55,758 nt of DNA from Pseudomonadota bacterium. Its GTDB lineage: Bacteria > Pseudomonadota > Gammaproteobacteria > Burkholderiales > Thiobacillaceae. Shown in pieces: positions 23,552 to 33,108 of the stretch (positions are counted from its first letter, which is position 1; each line of letters starts with the position of its first letter). The DNA lies in assembly GCA_030684775.1 (NCBI GenBank), contig JAUXXW010000138.1, positions 1 through 55,758 on the forward strand, in the 5' to 3' direction. A program made the translations under genes and the position numbers. The notes beneath the pieces are model-generated. The model was not told where the DNA came from. It saw nothing but the letters and a program-made list of their open reading frames with translations, and searched no databases.

Positions 23552-25023
23552 TAGTCACTAATAGAATCACCCTAGAAAGCTTGCTAGTAAAGTTACCTGC
23601 AACGTTTCATGAAGCGCTAGAGGCCATTAACACTAATACCCTGGGTATTGTCTTTTTTGTAGGCAATGACCGTCAACTAATTGGCGTATTTACTGATGGT
23701 GATGCACGTCGTGCACTCTTAGCAGGGGCCGCCTTAAGCGACTTAATTACGGCTGACTCGTTCTATTTCAATAAATCACCTCATTACCTGCCGTTTGATT
23801 GTGATATTTCAGAAATATGGAGTCTTCTCGAACAGAACTTGCGTTGCATCCCTTTGCTGGATGCATCCCATCGTGTTGTGGATTTCTCAACTCGAGCACG
23901 AATTAGGCGATTTCCGGTGCTGGAGCCTGACATTGGACAACAAGAAATTTGCAATGTTCTTGAATGCGTTACTAGTGGCTGGATATCCTCCCAGGGCCGA
24001 TTCATCGGGGAATTCGAGAGGGCATTTAGTGACTATTTAGGTGGTGGGCACGCAATTGCAGTTGCAAATGGGACAGTCGCTTTACAGCTGGGATTGACGG
24101 CACTGGGTATTGGCCATGGTGATGAAGTTATTGTTCCTAACTTTACCTTTGGCGCCAGCATTAATGCCATTATTCATTCTGGTGCCATACCAGTACTTGC
24201 TGACGTTGATCTAGATACTTGGACTATTGATCTTGATGAGTTGCGTAAGTTGATTACACCGCAAACCAAGGCAATTATGCCAGTGCACATTTACGGACAA
24301 CCCGCACGAATTGATGAAATCAAGGAGATAGCGTCTGAAAAGGGCATCATTATTATTGAGGACTGCGCAGAGGCGCTTGGTGCCACGTATAAGAACAGGC
24401 GCGTTGGACTCGATGGTGATTGCACGTGCTTTAGTTTTTTTGCCAACAAGACTATCACCACTGGTGAAGGTGGAATGGTGGTATTTAAGGATGCTGGAAT
24501 GGCACAGCGAGCTCGAATCTTAAGGGATCATGGCATGAGCCCGCAGAAACGTTATTGGCACGATTATGCAGGCTTTAACTTTAGAATGACAAATATGCAG
24601 GCTGCAATTGGTGTTGCACAGATGGGTCGGATTGAGGAATTACTCAACCGAAAGAAATTGATATTTCAGGCATACGACAGCCTATTATCAGAGCATCAAG
24701 TTTTATCCCTGCCGCCTAAGAATAATTGGTCAGAAAACTCTTACTGGCTATACACGGTTATCTTAAACGGATATGAAGGCGATGTTCGTGACAAACTAAT
24801 AACGCAACTTGGGTATCGTGGTATTGACGCACGCCCCGGGTTTTATCCCATGCACCAGATGGCCCCCTACCATCAGTATGGTCATGGAGCATATCCAGTT
24901 TCCAGTTATCTTTCAGCAAACTCAATAAGCCTTCCGTCTTCACCTGGTTTGTCTGATGAAGAGATACATCACATAGTCGGAATATTCATTGATGAACTCT
25001 CGTCATTTACAAGTGAGATTTAA
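23548..25023 (+). CDS. CBS-domain pair fused to DegT/DnrJ/EryC1 aminotransferase
   Basis: 491 residues. Residues 1-125 form a CBS pair with LIGVFTDGDARRALLAG, the form seen in the nucleotidyltransferase PtmE and in KpsF-like proteins of nonulosonic acid pathways. From about 135 on is a complete type I PLP sugar aminotransferase: VANGTVALQLGLTALG, DEVIVPNFTFGASINAI, IIEDCAEALGA, PLP-lysine K301 in FFANKTITTGEGG, and RMTNMQAAIG. It should transaminate a keto-sugar nucleotide, perhaps gated by a nucleotide bound to the CBS part. It may replace the broken legC-like gene upstream. Confidence 0.88.
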   Translation: MIVTNRITLESLLVKLPATFHEALEAINTNTLGIVFFVGNDRQLIGVFTDGDARRALLAGAALSDLITADSFYFNKSPHYLPFDCDISEIWSLLEQNLRCIPLLDASHRVVDFSTRARIRRFPVLEPDIGQQEICNVLECVTSGWISSQGRFIGEFERAFSDYLGGGHAIAVANGTVALQLGLTALGIGHGDEVIVPNFTFGASINAIIHSGAIPVLADVDLDTWTIDLDELRKLITPQTKAIMPVHIYGQPARIDEIKEIASEKGIIIIEDCAEALGATYKNRRVGLDGDCTCFSFFANKTITTGEGGMVVFKDAGMAQRARILRDHGMSPQKRYWHDYAGFNFRMTNMQAAIGVAQMGRIEELLNRKKLIFQAYDSLLSEHQVLSLPPKNNWSENSYWLYTVILNGYEGDVRDKLITQLGYRGIDARPGFYPMHQMAPYHQYGHGAYPVSSYLSANSISLPSSPGLSDEEIHHIVGIFIDELSSFTSEI

Positions 25024-25073
25024 GTTCTGGCGCAATTTATATTGTGAGTAACCAGATATAAGAGAGGAACAAA

Positions 25074-26011
25074 TGCGCAACAGAATCAAGTCCGCCAATG
25101 CCACTCCACTGCCACTACCACAAACCCTCATAGAACAGGGATACGCGAGTTGCTTCAAAGATTGGGCGCAATAAGAAATGAAAACGTAGAGGTGTTTTCA
25201 ATTGGCACTAGAGACAGAAAAGATCTACCCGTATATAGAGATAAAATCAGTAAAGTTATATTTAATGATGAGTATTATGTAGGCGACGAGGAATGTCATA
25301 GCGGAAAATATAGGCATAAGCCCGAGTCTCCTATAAGGACTATTGGCCGAGATCATGAGGATCTAGCTGATATCGAGAGAAGATATTAATAAATACGTCA
25401 GTTTATTGTTGCTAAGTCTATTTGTGATTTTGGATGTGGGGCTGGGAATTCTTTGAGCCTGTCAGCGCCACTGGCAAAGAATGTTTGCGGTATAGAGCTT
25501 CAAAAGTATTTCTCTGATGCTTTAAATAATGAAGGAATTAGTTGCTACCAGATCGTTGAGCAACTAAGTAATGGACAAGACTCGATATTATTTCACTGCC
25601 TTGAGCATCTACCAGACCCCATAAAGCCGCTAAAAGATTTACACAAAACACTCAAGCAAGAGGGCAAAGGAAAAATTGTTATTGCAGCGCCTCACGCTCG
25701 AGTTTTATTATTTGGGTAAGTTAAGGAATAAGTCATTTGTTGACTTCACACTTTGGTCGCAACACTTGGTGCTTCACACACGTGAATCTCTTACTCTTAT
25801 GTTGACTGATGCAGGATTTCAAATAATTAGCATAGAAGGTGTACAAAGGTATGGCATTGCGAATCACCTTTATTGGCTAACGGAAGGCAAGCCTGGCGGG
25901 CACAAAGAAATACTATCTATTATTGTAACAGTCAATCTTATTCATTCTTATTCTGATGCATTATCAAGACTTGATGCCAACGATACAATAGTTGCCATAG
26001 CAACTACCTGA
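25074..26011 (+). pseudogene. Frameshifted class I SAM-dependent methyltransferase
   Basis: Three consecutive frames give one protein-like reading: LLQRLGAIRNENVEVFSIGT (25150-25389), SICDFGCGAGNSLSLSAPLA with the SAM motif I and FHCLEHLPDPIKPLKDLHK (to about 25719), then LGKLRNKSFVDFTLWSQHLV to the end (to 26011). The joins fall near 25140-25150, 25389 and 25705, and at least three indels are needed. It resembles the methyltransferases that modify sugars in O-antigen loci. It is strongly AT-rich like its neighbours, and inactive unless the breaks are sequencing errors. Confidence 0.8.
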
Positions 26012-26053
26012 TGTCAAAACCAACATAATTATTAACTTACGTTTACTAACACT

Positions 26054-26779
26054 ATGAGAGTTCTAGCTTTAATTCTTGCCCGTGGTGGCTCAAAACGCCT
26101 TCCAGGGAAGAATATCCGTACTCTTGGCGGCAAACCTCTAATAGTCTGGTCCATTGACGCGGCAAGAGACATACCGGAGATTTGCGATATTCTGGTTTCT
26201 ACAGACGACCCCGCGATTGCAGGAGTTTGCAGAGAGGCCGGCACCCTAGTGCCTTGGTTGCGCCCCGATGAATTTGCGACCGATACCGCAACTTCGATCG
26301 ATGCCTGCCTACATGCGCTGGATTGGTACGAGTCACATAAGGGCAAGGTCGATGGCTTACTGTTATTGCAACCCACATCGCCCTTCCGCTCTCGGCAAAC
26401 AATCATTACCGGTATCACTCTTTTCCGAGAGCATGGAGGTAGGCCAGTAGTCGCCTTCTCTCCCGCCGAATCCCACCCGATGTGGTGCTTCAAGATCGAA
26501 GGCGACTGCCTTCGTCCATTCATGGACGCGGGTGGGTTGTCCATGCGGTCGCAGGATTTACCCCCGGCGTATGTGGTCAATGGTGCTTTATATTTGTCCA
26601 CTCCATCTGATCTAAGGGCTCATGGTAGTTTTTTTTCCGATGACATGTTGCCATTGGTAATTAACTCACGGCGGCAATCGCTGGATATTGACACGGAGTG
26701 GGATTGGCTCCTCGCCGAAAGTATTCACTCAAGAACCGCAACGATTGACGATGAATCTGCTGCTGCAACAGCTACATGA
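26054..26779 (+). CDS. neuA: Acylneuraminate (CMP-nonulosonate) cytidylyltransferase
   Basis: 241 residues of the NeuA/LegF/PseF family: ALILARGGSKRLPGKNIRTL (CTP-binding loop), ILVSTDDPAIA, LLLLQPTSPFRS, and a C-terminal DIDTEWDW metal site. It activates a nonulosonic acid as its CMP derivative, the donor for the following transferase. It overlaps the gene at 26776 by ATGA. Together with neuB it shows that the cluster can still activate such an acid if a six-carbon substrate is supplied. Confidence 0.93.
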   Translation: MRVLALILARGGSKRLPGKNIRTLGGKPLIVWSIDAARDIPEICDILVSTDDPAIAGVCREAGTLVPWLRPDEFATDTATSIDACLHALDWYESHKGKVDGLLLLQPTSPFRSRQTIITGITLFREHGGRPVVAFSPAESHPMWCFKIEGDCLRPFMDAGGLSMRSQDLPPAYVVNGALYLSTPSDLRAHGSFFSDDMLPLVINSRRQSLDIDTEWDWLLAESIHSRTATIDDESAAATAT

Positions 26780-27774
26780 TATTGCTCATGCCTAATCTTG
26801 CCAAAAAAGCTTATTGGCAGTTTAATAGCATATGCCGCAGGCTTGCGCATACATCTGCTTGCAATCTTGACTTGACACTTTCAGGAATACGCCCGGGATC
26901 GGCTGTGGGGAAGAGCCTTCGGCAGTGGGAACAATATAATCAAGAGGCGAAAACTCAGGCGGTCAATTCCGGATTCACCTTGGCATCCAAGGAGATGCTA
27001 ATAAGGCACAAGACCAGTGACACTCTTTTTGTTCTGGGTTCTAGCCCCTCGATAAATACCATGGATGATGCCATGTGGCATCAAATTGGCCGCCATGACA
27101 GTATCGCTTTCAACTATTTCCTTGCCCACCCCTTTGTGCCGACTTATTATCATTTGGAGTTACTGAATCAGCACCTAGGAATTTTCCGTTCCTGCTATTC
27201 GCAACGAAGCGAGGCATATCGAAACATACCTTTCATGGTGAACTACCTCCATATAGCCGGCGAACTTAAGCAATCAGATCTGGATTTTGTCCATAATCTA
27301 TCAGTTACCGTGCCACGCAGATACGCAGGCACAAGTGCCTCCGAATTCCATAGCATTCTTGATTACGCCTACCGCAAGATTGAACCAGTAGACAACACTT
27401 ACCTGGTGCATAACAGGGCTTCAGTGAGCTTAATGGTTTCTTTTGCCGTTCTGTTAGGCTACACCCGCATTGTGTTTGCTGGTGTCGACCTCAATAGCAC
27501 TGGCTATTTCTATTGCGATGAGCGCTACGCATGTGAGGCGATTCGCGACCTTTTGGAGTTGCGCTGCCAAGATAAAGCAGAAGCAAAGCCTTCTGAAGCG
27601 CAGGGATTTCTGCACATCACGGCCGACCCCGCCTTGTGGCCAGAGCATATCACTATTGATCGCGCGCTAGAGGTGTTTCGAGATAGCGTACTTAAGAGAC
27701 GTGGAATCGAACTATATGTAACAGATAGGCGTTCATTGCTCTATCCAGCATTTCCCGTCTGGAAAAACAAATGA
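26776..27774 (+). CDS. Putative GT42-like sialyl/nonulosonyltransferase
   Basis: 332 residues. I do not recognise it by name, but two landmarks match the layout of GT42 sialyltransferases such as CstII: an N-terminal nucleotide loop LFVLGSSPSINTMDD (about 85-99; CstII has GNGPSL) and the later LGYTRIVFAGVDL (about 227-239; CstII has LGYKEIYLSGIDF). H280 in GFLHITADP could be the general base. It is translationally coupled to neuA, as expected for a CMP-nonulosonate user. An 80-residue N-terminal extension has no counterpart that I know. Confidence 0.55.
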   Translation: MILLMPNLAKKAYWQFNSICRRLAHTSACNLDLTLSGIRPGSAVGKSLRQWEQYNQEAKTQAVNSGFTLASKEMLIRHKTSDTLFVLGSSPSINTMDDAMWHQIGRHDSIAFNYFLAHPFVPTYYHLELLNQHLGIFRSCYSQRSEAYRNIPFMVNYLHIAGELKQSDLDFVHNLSVTVPRRYAGTSASEFHSILDYAYRKIEPVDNTYLVHNRASVSLMVSFAVLLGYTRIVFAGVDLNSTGYFYCDERYACEAIRDLLELRCQDKAEAKPSEAQGFLHITADPALWPEHITIDRALEVFRDSVLKRRGIELYVTDRRSLLYPAFPVWKNK

Positions 27775-28038
27775 TTTGCGTGACTGCTGTTTTTACTTTG
27801 TTTCTGTTTGCGTACAGAGAGATTTATTTGACGTGTGGTCATGCCTAGCAAGTAAAGTCAAAGATGTAATTATCGACAACATATTTATGGCATATTTGTT
27901 TTGAATGTTGGTGTGGCTTTCATGTGATAGGGCTTGTACGATGCCCCGGACATCATGGCCATATCACCATTGACCAGACACAAGCAACAGCCATGGCCAA
28001 ACCCAATCGACAATAGAATATGAGTCAATCCGAACCAT

Positions 28039-29316
28039 ATGACCGCGCACTTAAGATTCGTCATTAAACTTTTTGAAATATTATCTGGCTCTTTGAGCCG
28101 GACGTATAGCCATCTAAAGGACAAAGCTAATTTTCAGAGCATCGAGAATTCTGGGGCGCCGAGCATCGTCTGCGTCTCACACGACGCTATTTTTCACGGT
28201 GCTCAATTGCTACTGCTACACATCAACCAGGTATTGAAGGAACGGTTTGGTTTCCGGGTTACTACTATCCTATTAGCAGGCGGCCCACTCAGGGAACAGT
28301 TCAGTAGCGCCGGGAAAGTGGTTGACTTTACGAATCCTCCCTGGCATATGCCGGCCAGTTCTGAAGTTATGCGGGCCAGGCAGCTAGAGATCAAGCGGCT
28401 GTACCTTGAGGGGGCACGCTATGCGATATGCAACACTACAGTGTCTGGTTCTATCTTGCATATGTTCAAGAATGAGGGATTCCAGGTTATCTCTTTGATT
28501 CACGAGTTACCGAACCTGATTCGAGAATTCCAGTTGGAGCCGGCAGTAAAGGAGATTGGTCGCTGGGCGGACCGAGTAGTGTTTCCCGCAGAATTCGTCC
28601 GTGATCGTTTCTTGCCTATTTCCGAATTGAATGCTTCGCGTGCGGTGATCAGACCACAAGGCCTTTACCGTTCAAACCCTTATCGGAATGACAAGGCTGA
28701 TGCCAGGACGAATCTGATTGCTGCTCTGCACATCGGATCAAATGCTCGCATTGTTGTAGCGGCAGGACCATGTGATCGACGTAAGGGAGTAGACATATTT
28801 TGCCAGGTAGCTGAGCTAGTTGTACGTTCATCGCCTGAAGTGCACTTCGTCTGGATTGGCGAAGACGGTACAGACATGGGAAGCAGCTTCAAGGCATGGG
28901 TGGAATCAGTGGGACTCAATCGCAACGTACACTTCACAGGCGTAGTGAAGGATCCAGACTTGTATTTACGGTATATCGCTGCTGCTGATATTTACCTCAT
29001 TACTTCACGAGAAGACCCGTATCCAAGTGTTGTTCTGGATGCGATGGATGTGGGCGTGCCTGTGGTAGGGTTTGAAAATGCTGGGGGGTTTGCAGAACTT
29101 CTAGAAGAGGGCGCGGGAATTCTTGTTCCCTATGAGGACCGCGATGCAATGGCTGCGGCACTGAATACCCTACTCGTTGACTCAGATCGCGCGACTCGGA
29201 TGGGAGTGACAGGTCAGCACATCATAGATACCCGTTTCGATTTTCAGGATTATGTACATGATCTGCTACGGTATGTTGGGTACCCTATAAGCCTTAGTCG
29301 TGACAATGACGCCTGA
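28039..29316 (+). CDS. Glycosyltransferase family 4 protein
   Basis: 425 residues of GT-B type. The N-terminal half has VCVSHDAIFHGAQLLLLHI. The C-terminal half has GT4 hallmarks: VVAAGPCDRRKGVDIF, ADIYLITSREDPYPSVVLDA with the E-x7-E type nucleotide-sugar site, and VPVVGFENAGGFAELLEEG. It transfers a sugar from an NDP donor in the cytoplasm during polysaccharide assembly; donor and acceptor are unknown. The 265-bp region before it (27775-28038) holds no gene I can support. Confidence 0.9.
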   Translation: MTAHLRFVIKLFEILSGSLSRTYSHLKDKANFQSIENSGAPSIVCVSHDAIFHGAQLLLLHINQVLKERFGFRVTTILLAGGPLREQFSSAGKVVDFTNPPWHMPASSEVMRARQLEIKRLYLEGARYAICNTTVSGSILHMFKNEGFQVISLIHELPNLIREFQLEPAVKEIGRWADRVVFPAEFVRDRFLPISELNASRAVIRPQGLYRSNPYRNDKADARTNLIAALHIGSNARIVVAAGPCDRRKGVDIFCQVAELVVRSSPEVHFVWIGEDGTDMGSSFKAWVESVGLNRNVHFTGVVKDPDLYLRYIAAADIYLITSREDPYPSVVLDAMDVGVPVVGFENAGGFAELLEEGAGILVPYEDRDAMAAALNTLLVDSDRATRMGVTGQHIIDTRFDFQDYVHDLLRYVGYPISLSRDNDA

Positions 29317-29381
29317 AAAAGCAATCATTGCACTACAATCCTTACATTTTTAATAGACTATGGCCGTGAGGTTGAGCTGAT

Positions 29382-30335
29382 ATGGTTTGCTGTGTCATCG
29401 GAGGTAGTGGCTTTATCGGCCGTCATGTGGTTCAACGACTATTGGCGGATGGCCGCGAGGTACGAGTTATAGGCAGGCATGATCGATTACCCATCGGCCT
29501 CGATGCAAGGGTATCCTATTTAAGTGGCGATTATGGGGATAGAGCATTTCTGGAAAGGGCCATTTCTGATGTAGAGGAAATCATCGACCTGGCTTACTCG
29601 ACAGTTCCCAAGAGTAGCTTCGATAACCCCATTCACGATATAACGACCAATTTGCCACAGGCGGTCAATCTTTTTCAGGTTGCGGCGGAGGGTAATAGAA
29701 TTCGTAAGCTTGTGGTTGTTTCATCGGGAGGAACAGTATACGGTCCCGCGCAGCATGTTCCCATCATTGAAGACCATCAGACCAACCCAATATCACCTTA
29801 TGGAATAACCAAGCTGGCAGTCGAAAAATATGCCCTGATGTACCACCGTTTGTTTAATGTGCCTGTCACTATAGTTCGGCCCGGCAATGCTTACGGAGAG
29901 GGTCAACTCCCCTATCGTGGCCAAGGCTTTATTGCCACGGCAATCGCCTCCATTCTTAACGGCAAATCGGTCACGGTATTCGGTGGGGATCAAATAATCC
30001 GTGATTACATTCATGTATCTGATGTTGCATCCGGGATCATTTCGGCTATGGAGTCCGGCCATATCGGTCGCTGTTACAATTTAGGCAGCGGTACCGGACT
30101 GACAACAAACGAGGTGCTGCACTACATTTCCGCTCTATCCGAACAATCCGGCATGGTCGTAGTCGCGGAACAAATGCCTTTGCGCACGTTTGATGTACCA
30201 ATCAATGTCCTTGATTGCTGCCGGCTCCAATCCGATACTGGATGGCGAGCCAAGATAGACTTCTGCGAGGGCCTGGAAAGGGTATGGCGCTGGTTCCTTG
30301 ACGGCCGCGCTGAATTGCATGGACATCAGAAATGA
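29382..30335 (+). CDS. NAD-dependent sugar epimerase/dehydratase
   Basis: 317 residues of the extended SDR family: GGSGFIGRHVVQRL (NAD-binding GxxGxxG), VVSSGGTVYGPAQH, the catalytic pair Y-x3-K in SPYGITKLAVEKY, and VRPGNAYGEGQ. It probably epimerises or dehydrates a UDP-sugar (GalE/WbpP-like) to feed the adjacent glycosyltransferases. The exact substrate cannot be read from the sequence. Confidence 0.9.
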   Translation: MVCCVIGGSGFIGRHVVQRLLADGREVRVIGRHDRLPIGLDARVSYLSGDYGDRAFLERAISDVEEIIDLAYSTVPKSSFDNPIHDITTNLPQAVNLFQVAAEGNRIRKLVVVSSGGTVYGPAQHVPIIEDHQTNPISPYGITKLAVEKYALMYHRLFNVPVTIVRPGNAYGEGQLPYRGQGFIATAIASILNGKSVTVFGGDQIIRDYIHVSDVASGIISAMESGHIGRCYNLGSGTGLTTNEVLHYISALSEQSGMVVVAEQMPLRTFDVPINVLDCCRLQSDTGWRAKIDFCEGLERVWRWFLDGRAELHGHQK

Positions 30336-30787
30336 GTTTTCCTGTCTCGCTACCTGTGACGATGCGGGAAACAATCAGTTTAGCTACCATACTGCGTGTT
30401 CAATTAATAAGTTCCGATCATTAACAGGCCGATACCCATGCAGCCGATGACGCTCACAGAACAATTAACGGCCACTTAGGTGTATGCAATCGCATATTAT
30501 CTTTCTCGACACGCACTTTAGTGGATAGTTACAGTTTCAGTGTCGCATAAATACACCAAATAGATAAATCCGAGAATAAACACGTTGGCATAGTTTATAT
30601 GGTCAGCAAACCAGTCTGGACCCAGCACCTCGAAGTATTCGAGTTTGTTTATGAAGACTTTTGGCATTATTTCCGGCGACTAGTTATTGATACAGTCCAT
30701 CTAACGTTCTACATACCAAACTGCGTCAACCGCCACAATATAATTAATTAATATATTTGGCTTCAACCTTTACAGCCCGCTTTCTTT
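30336..30787. other. 452-bp AT-rich gap with a possible gene relic
   Basis: No intact gene is visible between the epimerase and the first WbsX gene. On the minus strand, 30518-30667 reads as 49 residues with a hydrophobic helix and protein-like composition (KLEYFEVLGPDW, YANVFILGFIYLVYL), reminiscent of a piece of an acyltransferase-3 membrane protein, opened by a stop just upstream and closed by TAA. It may be a relic of an acyltransferase gene; this is weak. A promoter for the downstream operon may also lie here. Confidence 0.3.
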
Positions 30788-32020
30788 ATGACTCGACTTA
30801 TATCTTTTTATTTACCCCAGTATCATCCAGTACCAGAGAACGATGATTGGTGGGGAGTTGGCTTTACAGAATGGCATAATGTTGCCAAAACCAAACCTCG
30901 CTTTTTTGGCCACTATCAACCCCATCTGCCAGCAGACCTCGGGTTTTATGACCTCCGTCTGCCCGAAGCGCGGCAGGCGCAAGCGGATCTTGCTCGAGAA
31001 TATGGGATCTATGGTTTCTGTTATTACCACTACTGGTTTGCCGGCAGACGTATTCTTGAGCGTCCCTTTAATGATGTTTTAGAGTCTGGAAAGCCTGACT
31101 TCCCTTTCTGCCTGTGTTGGGCCAACGAAAACTGGAGTCGCGCCTGGGATGGTGGCGACAAACACATACTGCTCGAGCAGCAACACTCTATTGAGGATGA
31201 CCGCATCCATATTCGGACACTGCTGCCCGCCTTTGCTGACCCGCGTTACATCCGTATCGACGGTAAGCCGTTATTTCTGGTGTACCGAACGGAGCTGTTG
31301 CCAGACCCCGCCAGCACTGCCGAGATATGGCGCGATGAGGCCCGTATCGCCGGTATAGGCGAGATCTATCTGGCTCGTGTGGAACAATTTGTCAGTGATA
31401 TTGACCCTGCCAGCATTGGTTTTGATGCAGCGGTAGAGTTTGCCCCTTCGGGTGATTATCTTGGTCCACTTCAATTTCGTGGTGGATTACCAGCATTGTT
31501 GACAAAACTCGGGGTTTTTCCACCTGCATACCAAGATGACAATGTTATTCCCTATGCAACCGCCGCAAGCACTTTCATGAACAAATTAGAGCCGTCATTT
31601 AAACGATTTCACTGTGTTACCCCTATGTGGGATAACAGTGCGCGGAGAAAATTAAACGCCCGCATTCTCGTGGGCTCTACTCCTGAGTTATATGAAGAAT
31701 GGCTGCGACACACGGTTGCACGAACACAAAAAGCACATCAGGGTGACGAGCAGATTTTGTTTGTCAATGCTTGGAACGAATGGGCTGAGGGCTGCCACCT
31801 GGAACCCGATGTCGAATCGGGGAGAGCCTATCTTGAGGCCACCCGGCGAGCATTGGTGGTTACTGAACCAAATGAGGTTATCAATTCAGAAGTATCGACT
31901 GAAGACTTCAAGTTACCTTCCCCCTTGCACAGACTTATCTGGCGCATTAGCCTGGCATTGCGAAAATATAAAAATATCGCAAAGCAGATTTCCTGCCCCG
32001 GTAAATTCACGGACAAATGA
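30788..32020 (+). CDS. WbsX family glycan-biosynthesis protein, first copy
   Basis: 410 residues of the WbsX family, which has a GH99-like (endo-mannosidase-type) TIM barrel and recurs in O-antigen and rhamnan loci. Seen: LISFYLPQYHPVPENDDWWG, GFTEWHNVAKTKP, YGFCYYHYWFAGRRILERP, FPFCLCWANENWSRAWDGG and the C-terminal VNAWNEWAEGCHLEPD. It is annotated by databases either as a glycosyltransferase or a glycoside hydrolase; the reaction is unsettled. It ends directly before the GT2 gene (TGA followed by ATG). It is AT-richer than the second copy at 35001. Confidence 0.88.
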   Translation: MTRLISFYLPQYHPVPENDDWWGVGFTEWHNVAKTKPRFFGHYQPHLPADLGFYDLRLPEARQAQADLAREYGIYGFCYYHYWFAGRRILERPFNDVLESGKPDFPFCLCWANENWSRAWDGGDKHILLEQQHSIEDDRIHIRTLLPAFADPRYIRIDGKPLFLVYRTELLPDPASTAEIWRDEARIAGIGEIYLARVEQFVSDIDPASIGFDAAVEFAPSGDYLGPLQFRGGLPALLTKLGVFPPAYQDDNVIPYATAASTFMNKLEPSFKRFHCVTPMWDNSARRKLNARILVGSTPELYEEWLRHTVARTQKAHQGDEQILFVNAWNEWAEGCHLEPDVESGRAYLEATRRALVVTEPNEVINSEVSTEDFKLPSPLHRLIWRISLALRKYKNIAKQISCPGKFTDK

Positions 32021-33070
32021 ATGCCTGACACTCAATCTTTTTTTTCTAACTGCACTGACAGTCCAAAAGTGGTTGTGGTTATCCTTAACTGGAATGGCAT
32101 GAGGGATACACTAGAATGTCTGGCTTCGGTGGATGTGCTTAATTATCCGAATTATCTGGCAGTTGTGGTTGATAATGGTTCTTTCGATGAATCTGTCGAG
32201 GCCATCAGGACAGCATACCCGCATATTCAGATAATCGAAACAGGCCGCAATCTTGGTTATGCAGGTGGTAATAATGTAGGGATGCAATGGGCTATTAATC
32301 AGTCCGCAGATTATATACTCCTGCTTAATAATGACACTGTAGTCGATGCTGGCCTACTAGATGAGTATGTCAAGTGCGCAGAAAATCGACTAGATGGTGC
32401 GCTGTTTAGCGCAAAAATCTTTTACTTCAATCGCCCCACTGTACTTTGGAATGCTGGCTCAGACTGGTTGCCGCTTCAGGGGTGCCACGCCACTCGTGGC
32501 AGTCAAAAACAGGATGATGGTTCATTCGATCAGGTTTGTGAGACCGCTTACGCCAATGGTTGTGCTTTTTTTGCCAGGGCAGATGTTCTGCGTGAAGTAG
32601 GTTTTTTTGACGAGTCATTCTTTCTAATCTACGAAGAAACGGATTTGTCCTATCGTGTAAAAAAAGCTGGTTACAAAATATATTATGTCCCTACTGCCAA
32701 GCTTTGGCACAAGGTGTCAGCATCTCTAGATGGGGATGATTCCCCAATTGCACGTTATTTCAATGCGCGCAATCAGTTGCTGTGGTCACGACGCCATCTT
32801 GGTTGGTTAGACAGACTAAGGGTGTATCGACATGTTCTACATAGACTCCGTAGCGCTTTTTTTCCACGATTTCATCTTGGAGAACGAGAGGGTGGTTTGC
32901 CGCGAAGTGTAGTCTGGGGGCTAAGTAGTTGGTGGCGTGAAGTTATGCGCAATCTATCAGCTTCAGGAAATCATGCGGAGCTGATGGGGTTAAGAGATTA
33001 CTTCTTAGCCAGATTTGGTGATTGTCCGCAAGACGTAAGGTCTTTGCCCAAGCAGGTGCGGCAACGTTGA
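32021..33070 (+). CDS. Glycosyltransferase family 2 protein (rhamnosyltransferase-like)
   Basis: 349 residues, GT-A fold. Seen: VVVILNWNGMRDTLECLASV, VVVDNGSFDESVEAI, NLGYAGGNNVGMQWA, the DxD-like LLLNNDTVVD, and FFDESFFLIYEETDLSYR. This layout is typical of WcaA/RfbF-like GT2 enzymes that often add rhamnose or similar sugars to a growing chain. It follows WbsX copy 1 without a gap. Confidence 0.9.
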   Translation: MPDTQSFFSNCTDSPKVVVVILNWNGMRDTLECLASVDVLNYPNYLAVVVDNGSFDESVEAIRTAYPHIQIIETGRNLGYAGGNNVGMQWAINQSADYILLLNNDTVVDAGLLDEYVKCAENRLDGALFSAKIFYFNRPTVLWNAGSDWLPLQGCHATRGSQKQDDGSFDQVCETAYANGCAFFARADVLREVGFFDESFFLIYEETDLSYRVKKAGYKIYYVPTAKLWHKVSASLDGDDSPIARYFNARNQLLWSRRHLGWLDRLRVYRHVLHRLRSAFFPRFHLGEREGGLPRSVVWGLSSWWREVMRNLSASGNHAELMGLRDYFLARFGDCPQDVRSLPKQVRQR

Positions 33071-33108
33071 CGTACAGCATACGCTCTGTTTATTTTGGAT
33101 AATTTACG

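Noticed and set aside
30599-30751. Plus-strand 50-codon frame starting MVSKPVWTQHLEVF in the gap before WbsX copy 1
   Set aside because: It is the mirror of a more protein-like minus-strand stretch and has no ribosome-binding site or family resemblance.
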